From positions 1,550,001 to 1,614,000 of the forward strand of contig PQWQ01000002.1 in NCBI GenBank assembly GCA_002943765.1: a DNA stretch of 64,000 nt. Direction: 5' to 3'. Of the stretch, positions 1 to 15,385 are shown in pieces. The position numbers and the translations under genes are program-made. Below the pieces are notes generated by a model, which was not told the DNA's origin, did not search any database, and saw only the letters and a list, made by a program, of their open reading frames with translations. Source of the stretch: Psoroptes ovis (taxonomy: Eukaryota; Arthropoda; Arachnida; Sarcoptiformes; Psoroptidae). Position 1 is the first letter of the stretch. Every line of letters starts with the position of its first letter.

Positions 1-1520
1 TTTGCACCGACCGATCGACCGACCAAACAACCTTTAAAAAGGGGGTTTGCTGTAATCAAAAGTTGAATGAATCAATGTAAATAGCATATAATCATCAACA
101 CTTGCCTTGATGATACACACCCCCGCATTTTTGATAATTATCATTATTTTTTTTTTGTTTTTCACTGTAAGATGGTTGTCATAATAATTTGTATGGCAAC
201 AATAACAACAACAGCAACGATAATGGACTTTTAAATTAAATGCAAATCAGATTTTTAGATTTTTTCATATTTATCTTTTCAGATACTTGTCAGATATATC
301 GCTCACTCTCTATCTATGATCATTATTTGTATAAAACAAATACCGAAAAAAAAATTAATGATAAATTGAATCAAATAAACCGAATCAAAAGAATCATCAT
401 CCATGACCATTCCATTAGGTTGTTCGGAAAGTTCTGACTGGCTTTCATGGGCAACTCTATTGATTAAGCAGAATGAACTTTTCAGACAACCTGATACATA
501 AAATTATGAATATTTTCTCGTATATTTACATTTTAAGTTGTCCGCTTGTATTTTATTTAGCTTTTCATATCCATTAATTTTTCCATAAGCAAATGACCGT
601 AACTTTGATTCAATGAATACTTTCGACGATGTAATCATTGAAAACCAGAGATAGAAACGTACCAAGACGTCAAAGACTTGATTGAGTTTTTCGATGATGG
701 TTATCTTCTGGGAAAATAAAAAGTTGATAAAAATCAAAATACAAAAATGAATAAATATTGCCATGTTTATGTTTAAATGTCAACCCAACCAACGAACATG
801 TTGTTGTTGTTTGATGAAATGATGGCAATCATAATAATAAATATTTATCTTTTGAACCAAACTCAAGCTCAAAAATCATAAACAATTTTTCAAAAAAAAA
901 AAATATTTTAAATATTTTATTTTTAAAAGAATGAAATTTGAATCAATCAATCAATTGAAAAAAAATGATGAAAATCAAATTGATTTGATTTAGTTTTTTG
1001 TAGTTTAAAAATTAATGAAAACCAAATCTAATCAAATCAATTGATCGATTGATTGATCATCGATCATCGATGAATCATTGATCTCTGATTCAAAAATTTT
1101 AAACAAACAAATAACAAAATTTGTATTCATATTCATCAAGGAGGTAGTGTAACTCAAGAATGTGTTATTATTTCTAATTTTTTTCATTTATAAATAAATA
1201 AATTTTCATAAATCATTAAACAATTTTATAAATTTACATTTTGCAAAAAAAAATTCACAAAAAAATAAACATTTGAATAAATTAATCAATGAAAACATTC
1301 AGAAAAATAAATTTCGTACATTTTACAATAAAAATTAGTCTGAATAAATGTTTTTTTTTTTTTTTTTTTGGTCACATTCATATGTCATATAATCAATGTT
1401 AGTCATGATTAAAAATTGTAAATTTTTCTGTTTTTTCGATAATCTAACATTGATGAAAATATGGTTTCTCCAATATCACAGTTTATTAATTTCATGAGAA
1501 AAGAGACAAAAAAAAACGAT
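1..1520. other. AT-rich flank and spire 3' flank
   Basis: No recognised gene. The stretch is AT-rich with short A and T runs (for example T near 1351-1370) and a GATC/ATCGAT-rich patch near 1040-1085. An AATAAA on the minus strand at 1482-1487, 34 bp past the spire stop, is a good candidate for the spire poly(A) signal. One short open frame at 504-764 is listed separately. Confidence 0.6.
504..764 (-). CDS. Possible small secreted protein, 86 aa, unrecognised
   Basis: Open frame with an ATG start. The first 19 residues are strongly hydrophobic and end FLFSQ, which looks like a signal peptide, and the remainder is Lys-rich. The region is a little richer in G+C than its surroundings. I recognise no family, and AT-rich DNA often gives hydrophobic chance frames, so this is a low-confidence call. 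It lies downstream of spire on the same strand, about 0.75 kb past its stop. Confidence 0.2.
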   Translation of the reverse strand: MAIFIHFCILIFINFLFSQKITIIEKLNQVFDVLVRFYLWFSMITSSKVFIESKLRSFAYGKINGYEKLNKIQADNLKCKYTRKYS

Positions 1521-4500
1521 TCATTTTTGAAATTTTGCGCCATCAAAATTTGTGCGACCAATGTCTACTAGATGACGTATCAATATTTTACAATCACGAC
1601 ATACTTTTACTAATTGATGCTTATTGGGATTATGGTTATAATTGATATCTTCTTTGTGATTGCTATTATCACAAATTTCATTATCATTATCACCATCACC
1701 AACATTTGCCAATTCATCATTGGTCATATTAATAGTTAATAAACGTATAAATTTTCTGATACGATTATTATTATTCGATGCATTATTATTATTTGATATT
1801 AATTTAGATGGTAATGATTTTGATTCTTGTTCATTCGATCGATAATTATAGCCAATATTATTGTTATGATTATTTGTGGTAAATTTAAATAAATCATTAA
1901 CTTGTTTTTCATTCGGTGGTGATGATGCAGGAGAAAGCATGTATATTGGCACACGATCAAATCGTTCAATTGGTATGTGCATTTTGGTTGTACACCTGTT
2001 GTGTTTATGAAAATTCAGAGAAAAAAAACCAATTTGAAAAGCTCAAAAAAAATTTGTCATCATCGATTACCTGTCACAAATGGATCGATTACATATTTTA
2101 CAAATAGTAGCCCATGAAGTCCAAAATGTAAATCTTGTTTTCAAACAGGTAAAACAAATTTTACCATTTTCTAAATCATTTTTCAATGATTTTGTTACGG
2201 CAAGTGATTCAATTTCAGCTTTGGTCAACACTGAACGAATGTGTTGCACTTCTTTCAATGTAAGCGATAAACATTCCAAATGTTTACCGATCTCATTTTG
2301 TTTCCATATGTTTTCGACATGATTACGACGGTCATCATCGAAATCTATGTTTTCAATCAAGTCTTGCTCATTTTGTTGTTGATTAAAATTTTCATATGTT
2401 TCCAAATCACAAACACTAATTGAATGTCTTCGTAGTCTTTTTTGCTCATTCGATAATAATCGCATTGAAACTAGATCCATGAAAAAAATATATTAGGATT
2501 ATTAAAAATATCTTTGAAATTATTAATCAAAATTATATCTTACAATTTTTAATCCTTTGAAATGTTTTTGTATTGTTATTATTATTGTTATCATCATCAT
2601 TATTATTGGCATCCATTTGTTTTGTCAATTCATCATTATGACTGTTATTATTATCTCCGAATGAATCCCACTTTTCTTCATCTTCCTCTTGTCTTTTTCC
2701 CTCATCATCATCATCATCATCATTATCATTGTTATTAAAATGTTCAGATGGATAATATGCCGACATTGGCCTTGTTGTTTTTCGTATTGATGGAATTTCT
2801 ACAAATATTTCTTCATTTTCATTTTGATTATTTAAATCTAAAAATAGATCCAATTTAATATTAGCTTTGACCAATTTTTTACGTCGGTTTTTCATTGTTG
2901 GCGTTTGCGTCATTGAACAATCATCAATGATGCCACCATCGGTGAAATCATCATTTTGGTTAGCTGTTTGGAGAAAAGATCAAAATAAAAGTAAATATTT
3001 ATTGAGATCTTATTTGTAGTCATTTTCTAACCTGTAAAATGAGTAGGAGTTACGCTTGCCGATAACGATGAATTTGTCGATGATCGTAAGCCATTTGATT
3101 GCGATATCGGACGCAATTTATGCTCACGTTGTCGTATTGATTCCATTAATTTTTCATAGATCGTAATTTGCTTTGGCGGTGCAGGCTTCAATACACGTTT
3201 CGATACTGGTGTCAACGGTGGTCGTGATCGTATAAAATCCAATATCAATTCGTGTGCATCTTTTTTAACACGCGGCGGTAAATCACCATTGACCATTACT
3301 TTGTTCAATTTGTAACGACGAGATCGTATATCATCCAATAACATTTCATATGGCGTTAGTTCATATTCCGTGTGCACATGAGATATCGATAAATCACTAT
3401 GAACAACTTTTTTCAATTTTACACCATGTCTTAGCTCACGTATAACCTGTATCCATAATCGTGCCCAATCATGAAATTGTAGTTTTTCTAATGTTGTTTC
3501 ACAATCGAGAGTATCATAATTATCATCATTTTTGTGGCTATTTGTATTCAAATTATTCGTATCGATCATTGATAATGATGATTTTCGTAATTCCTAATAT
3601 TACGATGAATGAATGATTTGATTTTGTTATAATCACATGTCAGATGACATAAGATATGGTATAATTAAGATAATATCATGTTATAACGATTTTCAATATA
3701 GTTTGCAATACGATTGTTGTGATAAAATCGATTAATATTTGAATGAAAAAAATAAAAAATAGGAAGAAATAAAAACAATCAAAAATTACAATTGATTGAT
3801 TTTCAATTTTTAAATTAAAATTACTTTTGTTCCTTTGGCTATTTGATCTAAAAATGTAGATAATTCAAGTGTTTCAGCAACTAATGCACGACATACGGCT
3901 TTATAATGATTATCAGCTGTTTCACTCGAAGATAAACGTGATGCACACATCTAAGTATTTTAGGTTGCATTCACATGAAATATTAATATTAAGATAAACA
4001 AATCAATTAATTTTATTCAATTTACCTGCATAATAAGATCGAAATTTTTTAGATTTTTATTCTTATTTGACCCGTGTTGATTTCGTAATGTTTGTGCTGT
4101 CATATTTGAGGATGAAGATGTCGTTGTCAACGTAGATGATGATGGTGAACCATGCGACTGCAAGGATAATGGTGAATGATTGTGTATTTCACCATATTCA
4201 TGACAATCTTGTTCAATACCTTCATCCGTATTGGCACATTCATCTTCATCGATGTCATAATCATTGTCATAGTCATCATCATCGTCTTCAACATAATCTT
4301 CATCGTAATCCTCTCCATCATTTGGAACATTCTCTTCATCATCATCATCATCATCGTTTGAAACATCATTATCCGAGCATATTGATCCAATAGAATCATT
4401 AACATTGGTCGTCGATGACGATGATGTTGAGGTATTTATGTTCAATTGATTATTAAATCTTTTGTCACGTGTACGATGGATTAATAATTTTTTTGAACGT

Positions 4501-7500
4501 CTTTTTCGTTGTTGACGATGTTTATTATTTTTAGCCAATTCATTGGCTGTTGTTAATCGTTCGATAAGTATTTCTAATGGACGACTTAATGTGCGTTCTT
4601 CATCATCGCATAACCCATAATCAAGTGCATGAAATAATACAATACCTAATGATGTTAATAACTGTTCACATGAATGAAAGATGTAAAGATAAAATTATAA
4701 GATTGTTTATTCATTGTTTGTTAGAATGAATGAATGAAAATGATACATGAAAATCATGAATTATTTCTTATCATTTCATGATTATCTTATCTTATCATCA
4801 TTTATACAATCAAAATATTCATTTCGAATGATTTGTTTGATCATAAGATCGATAATACATTGAATTGATAATAATTCATTAGATATTAATCATTTGATAT
4901 GTGTTAACAAACAAAGCATACATACCTTATGAGAACTTTTGGCCAATATACGATCAACAATTTTGCCTATTTATTTTTTCAAAAATATTTAACAATTATG
5001 AGAGCATAAAAAAAATTTTAAAATAAAAATTTGAAAGAAAAAAAATTTATTATTAATCTCATTCATTCATAAATGTCAAAAAAGTCATCATAATTTTAGA
5101 GATAAGTTAAAAATGTCAATATTTAGATATGATGATAATTACAAATCTTGACCCTCAACATTTATTCTCATGAGGAACATATTTCTCATGTAAATCTCTA
5201 AAATATTCATTTAAATTCATGAATATTTACATATTAAATCCATTGAATTAGGTATCCGACCTTTATTTTTCATTTAAAAAAAATTTTTCTCAAAGATCAA
5301 AGCATCCTTTATCTGATTTCTTGGAATCATTTTAAATTAGAAAAATTAGATAAATCTTAAATGAATGTCTGGCCCTTCAAAAGTTTTTTTTTCATTTATT
5401 TTCTATGATAAAACATTTTTTGTGCTCAAATAATTTTTCATTTATCGGGAAATGTTTTTATGTAAATATTTGTAAAATCGATGGAGATTGTTTTTTTTGT
5501 GTTCTTCGGAGAAAAAAATGATAAATTACAAAATTGTCAAAAATCTAAAAAACAAATTAATTATGTAAAACAATGTATCCAAAGAAAAAAAATTATTGAA
5601 CAGGGTCAAAACTATTTTGAATAAATATGTACATAATATGTAAATATGTTTTTTTGGAAAAAAAATTGAGAGTTGAAAAATTATCTGGATGAATGAATTT
5701 AATGATCATAATCCTAATAATCCCAATAATAATGATAATAATCAATGGAAAATAATTTTTAATGGAAAACAAAACAATAAAAGAAACATCAGTGTTAATG
5801 GGAAAAAATTTTTCCGGCCAAATATTTTTATGTTTTTGACCAAATTTCTGGCTAAATTTTTGTTAATTGCAAAACTGGCCATCAATTTTTTGCCATAGAA
5901 ATATAACAACTAACCCTTAACCTTAATCAAATTTTTGTTTTCTTCAATTATTATTTGAAGGCCATAAAATTACTCAACAACAATAAACAGAAAAATGAAT
6001 AAATGAAAAAAATTCAGATCAAATCATTATCATTACTATTAATTATTCACAGATTTCTTTCTTTCCCCCTCTTTCGTTTTTACGATCTTCTTCAACGATT
6101 TTCATTATTATAATTACAATTATTTCTGTATTTATTTATAATTCACCTTCAAATATTATTATTATTCTCATAAAATAAATACTACCACAACCAGATAAGT
6201 AAAGAAAAAATTATAAAGAAAAAACGTGATTCAAAATTTAATTTCTTGAATCATTATTATTATTGGTATTATTAGATATACAATAATAATAATAATATGA
6301 AACTAAGACAAACGAAAAAAATAATGAAAAACAAAACAACGACTTGACTTTGATGTTTAGTCAATTTTCATGCCAAAATAACAACAACAACAGCAACATT
6401 TAGACAACAACAAACTTCAATAATCAAATCAATAATGAACATCCATGAAAAATTTATACCAAGGTTTTCAAAGATTAGTCGATTGAATGCCGTACGATGT
6501 GAATTATCTTATCATGTATCCACACATATGATAATGATTTGAAAACCAAGCACTTGAATAGATTCGATACACACCGATAGATAAACATTTGGATAGGAAT
6601 ATGAAATACATATATTTGAATCAATAATATCAATAATCAAAGAAGAATAATTTAAAATGAAAATTTCTCAAAAGAAATCTAAGTAAAATAGATACAGGAT
6701 CCAAGCATCAATAGGACATCGACAACGAAAGCGATCAGATTAAATCAAAATTAAAAATAAATATCTTTTTTTATGTGCACAAATTTACATTCAAAAGGTT
6801 CAAATTAACATTTATTTGATGTAATTGTTCTTGATTTTCCAATTGATCAGTTGATCTTTTATTCATATTTTATCATTTCATTCTGTTGTGAAAATTTAAG
6901 TTAAAAAATTGGTTACGTTCTTTATGAATTTCACGATTAAAATTCCATAGAAAAAGTTCTAGAAAAAACGGTTGTAAAAAGCACATGTCAAAAAGTTCGA
7001 TTAACAACCGTCCACAAAAAAATTAAAGAATTAAGTTAAAAATTGATTGTAATAGTTTGAATAGTTTTAATTAATGTAGAACAACAAATGATTGTAAGCT
7101 TTTCCATTTTTTGTAATAATGCTTGAATAATTTGTAATCCTTTTTATAAATTTAGCAATAATAAAATTGATAGTTATTGATGGTTTTGAATTGATTAATT
7201 GATTTAAAATTGATGTTTTGGATTGATTCGGAACCTTTAATGAAAAACCAGTCGTTTTCATTACATCATTCATTTTTCACATGATAAGATTTTGAATTTT
7301 TCAGGTATGAATATTTCAATTCAGTTTTATTTCGTTTTGTTTTTTCATCTTATTTTGTTTCATTTTCATCATCGAATCAAATCAAGAATGAAAATATTCA
7401 TTCATTTTATATTATAAATATACAAAAATAGAAACTTTAACCAAAACCATTGTTGTTGTTGTTGTTGTTGTTGCTGTTGTAACCATTACACATATATATT

Positions 7501-10500
7501 GCTATATTATCAATTCAGATGATTCAAATGATGATGATAATGATTATTATTATTATTATTTGCTGTTAAATAACATCATTTGTGTGGATGAGATGATAAT
7601 AATAATAATAATAATGATGATGATGATCAATACACAAGATAATTATATGGTTTTTTCTTCTTTTTCTCCTATTTCTTGAATCGAATTGAATTGAGATTGG
7701 TCATAATATCAAAAAGAAAAGAAATGAAGAACAACGAAAAAAAATCTTTTGTTCAATAAATTTTTCTTTATTTTTTGACCTAAAAAATTTCATTATTTGT
7801 ATTATCATCCTCATTATTATTATCGAGCGTATAATGAAAATTATAAATTCATCAGTAACCATCATCATCATTTGAAAGCATCATCCTCATCATACTGATC
7901 CTGATCATCAGTGTCAGTGATGATGAAAATGAAAGAAGAAGAAAATGAAAAATAAAAATAAAACAATCAAAGTCAATCATTTCACTTGATCGTTGAACGA
8001 AAAAAAAAAATAATGGAATAATTCAAGTTTGAAATAGATCAAAGGGGGGTGTTCAATGTTCAATGTGTTTAGCAGCGAACAATGAAAAAAATGGGCGCCA
8101 TTCAATTTTTTTCTTCTGAAAGGGTTAATAGCTCTTGGTGCACATCATTTGTACTTGGAATTCCGAACTCTTTGTGCGCAAAATTTGTAGCGAAATTTTA
8201 AAAATATTTGCCACTACTCGATTCAAAGGGACATACATGGATATTTATTTGAATATTAATGAAATTTTAATTGATACAATGGAATAAGTGATTGAAAATT
8301 AATTAATTAATCAATAAATTTGAAATATTAGGTAAATTAAAAATAGATTAAATATCAATTTTTGATTTTTTGAATTTCTTACAAATATAGCCACAATACT
8401 GAAATGATAAATGATAATTATCATCATCATTCATTATGTTTTTACTCCAGTGATACCTGATATATATTTTTCTATACATTTTAAATATAAATATATTTGT
8501 CCAAAAGAAAAATATAATATTAATGATCAATGAATTTTCATCATCATTATATCCATTATACACCTGATCAAAGCATTTTGAAGCAAAAAAAAGAAAAAGG
8601 TACATTAATTGATTCGCATCAATAATGATAATAATAATTCAAATGATAATGTGATTATGATTATCATAATGATAATAATAACAGCTTTTAAGATGTTTAA
8701 AGCAGAAAAAAAGGAAAATTGAAAATTTCCGATACAATTTCAATGAAGAAGAAGAACGAAAAAATCGCTTAAAGGTTGGAATTGTTTTCAATTTTTTCTC
8801 CATATTATTTATTCATATATGAATAAATTCCAAACAACAATAATTATCATCATCATCGTCATCGTTTGTAATTAATTTTAATTTCAAAATAATTAAATTT
8901 AATTTGATTGATGTTATATATATAAATCTATGTTAGATAATTGAAAAAAAATAGCACAAGCAAAATTAGGTAAAATGAAATTCGCCTGCAAAAATAAAAG
9001 AAATTAATGAAATTTCTAAACGAATCATTCCAAGTAATTTTCAAAAGATTCAAATAACTCCATGATTATTATTTGAATTTTTCAAATTAAAATTGAAGGT
9101 CACCATGATTTACACACACAAAGATACACAAACACACAAAATCTTAATTAAATTTTGAAATCTGTCTGAAGAAATTTCAACATATTAAACATCTTAATAC
9201 AAAGGACTATAAGACAATGTTTTCTTTGCGGTGAATTTAAATATCATTTCAAAGCGAAAAAATCAAATTCAATTCAATTCAAGACAGATTGTCCATGTCC
9301 AAATTATGAACATAATTAATTTATTGTTTTGACTTTGTTCTGATGATACACATGTTGTTGCATCTCCATTTGACCATATCCGTGACTAACATTATGATGT
9401 ACTTTTTTTATGGAAAAAATTACATGAAATGATACCGAATTTCATTTTAATTACAATGATTTTTAACGAATCATAATTATCAACGATGACACACATAAGA
9501 TTTGATTAACTTTTCTTTGTTTTGCTTGACAACAATGAAAGTAAGAAAAAATGTCAGAATAGACCAAGTAATTTGTTTTTTTCATGAAAAAATTCAATTC
9601 AAAATCAATTCATTGATCATTTCTTTAATTTTAAAATCAAAATTAATGAAAAACATTGAAAAAACTATGATCATAATTTGATTTGGGCAATCAATTTATG
9701 ATTAAATTCGATTGATCGTCGATTCAAGACGAAAAAAAAAATGAAATGAAATAATACAATTGATCCGTGAAGAATCAAGAAAAGACAAAGAAAAAAAATC
9801 ATTGAATCATTTTATTTTTAGTTGAAGATAATAATTTTTATGGTTATGAATTCAATCAAGAACAAAAAATCGATTGACATGTTGTTATTAAAATATTGAT
9901 TATGGGCACGTAAATTATGAATTTTGACCAATAGATTCACTTTTTTAGTTCATATTTCCATTATTTGGATTTGACTAATTTTTTGCACAGTTCTTGAATG
10001 GTGGTCTGCTGTACACCACCATAACCGCCATTAATGCATGTGTCGAAATTTTCAATTTTTCGACAAAATTTTTCAACAAAATAACCTCACCTGTCACTGC
10101 ACCTTTAAAATAATCAATTTTTTTTATAATAAAAAAATAATTGGTTCAGGCAGCCGAAATTCAATGATCATGTCAAACCAAATGGTCGAAAAATAATGTC
10201 GAAGCTCAATTTTTTTTTTTTTTTTTTTTTTTTGATAATTTGTATTTTTTTCAACCGAAATTATTTCAACCTATTTCAAATATTGACTAGTAAATTTCAT
10301 ATTTATTCATTCATTCCAACATTATTGAATGGATAATTATTATTGAATAAGTTATTTTAAGTGTAAATATTTGTAAACACATTCAAAAAGATTCATAAGT
10401 AAATAGAATAATGATTGTATATATTGGCCCCCTTGAAACCTTGAAGATTTTATTTATTTTTTTGAAGTTTAAAAAAAATGAATGAAAATAATGCATTTTT

Positions 10501-13500
10501 CATGAATTATTCAAATTTAATTTGATTGGGAAAAAATCAAAATCAAAATAATAATTTTCAAAGGTTTTCAAAGTCAAAATGTTTACAAATTTTATTCAAT
10601 TTTTTTCATTCAAAGGTTTTGCGAGATGTTTGAAGATGTTTTGGTTGAAAAAGAAAGATGATTTTTCGTCCCTCTCTGACAGCCAAAACAACAAAGATTT
10701 TCGTATAATTTTTGCCTTTTCTTTGCACAAAAAAATGACCAACAAAAAAAATTTCAATTACATAATTCATATACGTTTTGTGTTGAATGGATAAAAATAG
10801 AAAATTTATACAATTTTTTCTGCATATTTGATGCCTGCAAATATCAAAGAAGCAAATAGCAAAGCGAAGAAAAAAATTCAATTACAATTTACTTGAATTC
10901 ATTATAAAAATATTTGAATCATAATTTTTTTTTTCACTCAGCTTCAACTTTATCTCATTCATTTTGACTTTTGAATAATATGAATAAAATTTTGAAAGGA
11001 ACTGAAAAATGAAAAGAAATGAATGAGAATAATTGAATTCATATTATGCATTGAATATTTGTTTGTTGTATGTATTTGAATAATGTTTATATTTTTCATT
11101 CATTTTTTTCGGTAAATATTCAAATTGAAAGACATGATAATAATAATAACAGTGATAATAATAATAATGAAATTTTAATTTACCAAAGATGAAGAAAAAA
11201 AGAATGGAATTTTTCATATTCAATTCAATTTGGGTAGAAATTGTAGAGTTATCATTTCTATTGTTATTTATTATCATCATCATTATCAAATGATTATCAT
11301 TATTATTAATGATCATCATCATTATCATCATCAAATGATTATTATTATTATTATTTCAATTCAATTCATTTTTTTGCCTTAAATTCAATGCATTTCAAAT
11401 ATTTCAAAAACATTTGTTGTTGTTGTTGTTGTTCGTAGAAAAATTATGATGGAATGAATAATGAATTGACGACAAATTTTTTTATTTTATTTTTGAATAT
11501 ATATGAATATTTGGCGACAAAAAGTTATATTTATAAAAAAAATTTTTATTTTTGGAATTTTTTTGGAAGAAAAATTATCATCCATTCTTCCATTGAGTAA
11601 TAATAATGATGATCATAAAAATTTAAAGATATTCTAATGGCAAGGTATATTCATTCATTCTTTCATTTGTTCACAGTCATTTAACTTTAGTTTATATTCA
11701 TTCATTCATTCATTAAGCCATTTTACTACAATTTATTCATTCAGCCGAATATATCGAGTTGAATTTTTTTTTTTTGTTAAAAAAAATGAAAAATTCATTT
11801 TGTGCATGTCTTTGAATTATTATCATTTCTCTTAAAATTCAAATACTTTATGAATAATAATTCATAAAATTTTTCATAAATTCAAAAATCTTGAATTTTT
11901 TTTCATAAATAAATTAAATGCATTTATGTGTAATATTGTATGGATTTTGTAAATCTGTAAAATGAAAATAATTACAATTTTTCATTAAAATCATTGCAAA
12001 TATTTTCAACAAATGAATGATTTCTTTAAAAAAAATAAATAATTTGTTAATAAATTATCAAATGTGTCATTATTCAATCATGTAATGTTAATTTGTTGAA
12101 GATGAAAAGAAATTTTCAAATTACAAAGCAATGACCATCAAATACAAGAAACATAATTATGACAACACATGTTCGACTAACTCACATAATAAACTTCGTG
12201 ACTAATTTTTTTTCTCTGACTGATTTTCACTAATTTTTTATATTTCAATTTATAAAGTTTGTAGTTTAAAATAAATTTTTTTTTTTTAAATAATAAGAAC
12301 AAATTGATTTGAAATATTTTTGGTAAAGTTGATGAAATTTTAAAATTGATTGATTTTTTAGAAAAAAAAATTAGAAAATTCTTAGTATAAAAATACATTT
12401 ATTTTAAAAAGGTTATCAATTATTCTAAATGGATATTTATTTGTAGATATCTTAATCGACAAATTCAATGTTTAAGTAACGATATTACAATTTAATAAAT
12501 TGGTGTTTGCCTTTAATTTAGGTTTAATTTCAGAAAAAAAATTGGATTTTATTTTTAAATTATTTCTCAAAAATTATAAACATCACGAGATTGATAATAA
12601 ATTGCACTCATTTTCTTTAGAAATAATCTAAAGAAGGCATTCTCAAGTGTTTACAAGCTGTACAATTAGCAAATCGGGAAAAAAAATATCATTAGTCAAT
12701 GCCTTTGAAAATACGGATAAATACGTTTCGAGCGAATTCAATATCAAATGCCAATGACGAATGGTTATTATGGGTTTTCTTTTTTCTTTTCTTGATGGTC
12801 ATTTATCAATCCGAGGAGCATGTTTTTTTCAGGTGAAAAAAACATGAAAACTTGGAAATTTTCAAACGGCAGATTTTCAAAAATAAAAATATTTTGTTCA
12901 ATTAATGATCATTATCATTATTATTATGACGGTATCATTATGATTGTTATTGAACAAATGAACAAATATTGAATAGGAAAACAAAAATATTTACTCGAAT
13001 CGTAAGATTGAAAAAATGATTAAAAATAATAAATAAATATCTAAATTCGATTAAATATCGATTCAATTCACAATTCGATTAGTTTTTCTTCATATTATCT
13101 GTATTGTTACTACTACTTTTTTGCCTTACAATTCAATTACATCATTTAATAATAATAATAAGAAGAATAGAGTTTTGATTGGTAGAAAATTCAATAAATG
13201 AAAATAAATATATTATTAACAGATAAATAATAATAATAATCTATTCATTTAGAAGGTCAATAGATCAGCAGCAGCAACAAAAAAATGTGATCGAATTGAA
13301 TTAAAATATTTATTTATTTATTTCTAATTCAATTTAATTCATTGATCATTTGGAAGAAATTTATATAATAATAATAAATCTATATTATTAAGCAATAATC
13401 AAATGATAAATAAATAAATAAATCAATGATAATGATTAGATAATAATAATAATAATAATGAAAAATATTTGCGAAATTGATGTTATCGATTATAATTTCG

Positions 13501-15353
13501 AGAAAAAAATAAAATAAAATAAAATCTACGGGAAAATAAATAGGAAAAGGGCTAATAATAATAATAATAAATAAATAAATATCCATTTCATTTGATGATC
13601 GTGATCATAGATTTTTGGTCAATTTGATTTGGGCACAAAAAAAAACGGAAAAAATCATCGGAAAAAACCAAAACTAAATCAGAAAAAAAATTATAACCAA
13701 ATAATCAAATTAGTGCAAATAGCAGCAGCAAACAGCAATTGATTTCAATCCGTTTAATTTTATCAATTCAATTCAATCACAAATAAACGAATTGATTGAT
13801 TCAAAAAAAAAGGAAAAATTAAATTTATCTTCCTTTTCAATCAAAATGACCATAAAAAATAAAATTTGAATATATTTTGATGATTATTATTGATGCCATG
13901 AGAAGCGGAAATATAGTGTGTTTTGAAATGTAATGATATAAAAATAAATCAATACACACACGTAGCTGCCTAACAACAACGAAAACACTTGTTGATATTT
14001 ATTATTTATTATCATAATCATCATCATGGTTGCCATCATAACCAATGAATCAAAATCACATTAATATTCACATTCAATGCTCATCATCATAATCAAATAT
14101 TCATCACATATCACATAGTCATTTACACAGAAAAATATTCAAACATTGCACCATTATCGTCGGATGCGCACAAAAAAACATAAACCATAATGTTCAATGT
14201 ATTTTGTTTGTCCATATCTTGATATTTATACAAATGCAAAGCTTCAAACGATCAAAACGAGCTGAACATTTTTCTCGAAAATTTTTTAAAATTTCATTGA
14301 ATGTTGTATCCATAACGAATTTCGTTTTTATATGATTGATTTTAAAATTCAGCATTGTGCCAATCAAATGAAAGAGTATATACACACAGAGATATTATCG
14401 GTGTGAATATGATTAGATTTTTTCATTTCATTTTTCACCTTTTTTTCTTCGTGATAATCTGATAATGATAATCACAAAGATACACAAATAAATCCATTGA
14501 TAATGAACAACAATAGTCGAACATTTGAATATTTTTGTTGCTGCTATTGTTTGGCCGTAGAAACATGTTGAAAAGCCATAAATCTAATTTTATTTTTAAA
14601 AAATGAAACAGGTAAATTTTCACACATCATACAACTCAACTGACAACTCATTGAATCATCATCATTCACAATGAAAATTGAATGATCATCAGCAATGTAC
14701 AAAATATAAATGAAATACTACATACATTTGTGTGTCAGTTTAAAATAATATTGAAAATAACAACAACAACGAAAGTAATAAAATAATGAATCAAAAAAAA
14801 AATTGTATAAATGAATAGATTGATTATCATTATTAATCTATTTATAATTAGATTTTATTTTTTCATTTGTAAAAATATTTTGATTGATACGATCATTATT
14901 AGTGAATAATGAAAATAATAATTATAATACGATTGTGTATGCACCTGTATAATAAAAGATATACATGCTGGTTGAATGGATGTTGGATAAAAATAGACAA
15001 ATTTTTTTTTGTTCTCATAGTCTTTAATTATTCCATCATTTCATTCTAAGTACAATCAGTAAAATCAATTGATAAATTTATAATTTCAATTGTTTTCATT
15101 ATTATCATTATTTCGAAATCAGAACTCTATAAATTAAATTTACTCGATTATTATAATCAAAAAGTGATTGTTCAATGAATGTACAACGAAATAAAAAAAT
15201 TGACAATTAATGATAAGTAAACAAAATAAATTATTCACGAAACGTTTGTCAAATTGAAGCGAATTTCAATTTAAATTTTTATAGTTTTCTAATGATGATT
15301 ATTGACCAATGACCAAATGAAAAATTGATCAAAAATTTTCAAGATTTTTCTTC

Positions 15354-15385
<32 letters not shown>

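Noticed and set aside
4127..4405. Met/His-rich frames on both strands over the spire acidic linker
   Set aside because: They are other-frame readings of GAT/GAC repeats that code the Asp run in Spire.
8348..8605. ATG-started 85-codon frame in the spire intron
   Set aside because: Phe/Ile/Tyr/Asn/Lys-rich translation typical of random AT-rich DNA, no splice or promoter context.
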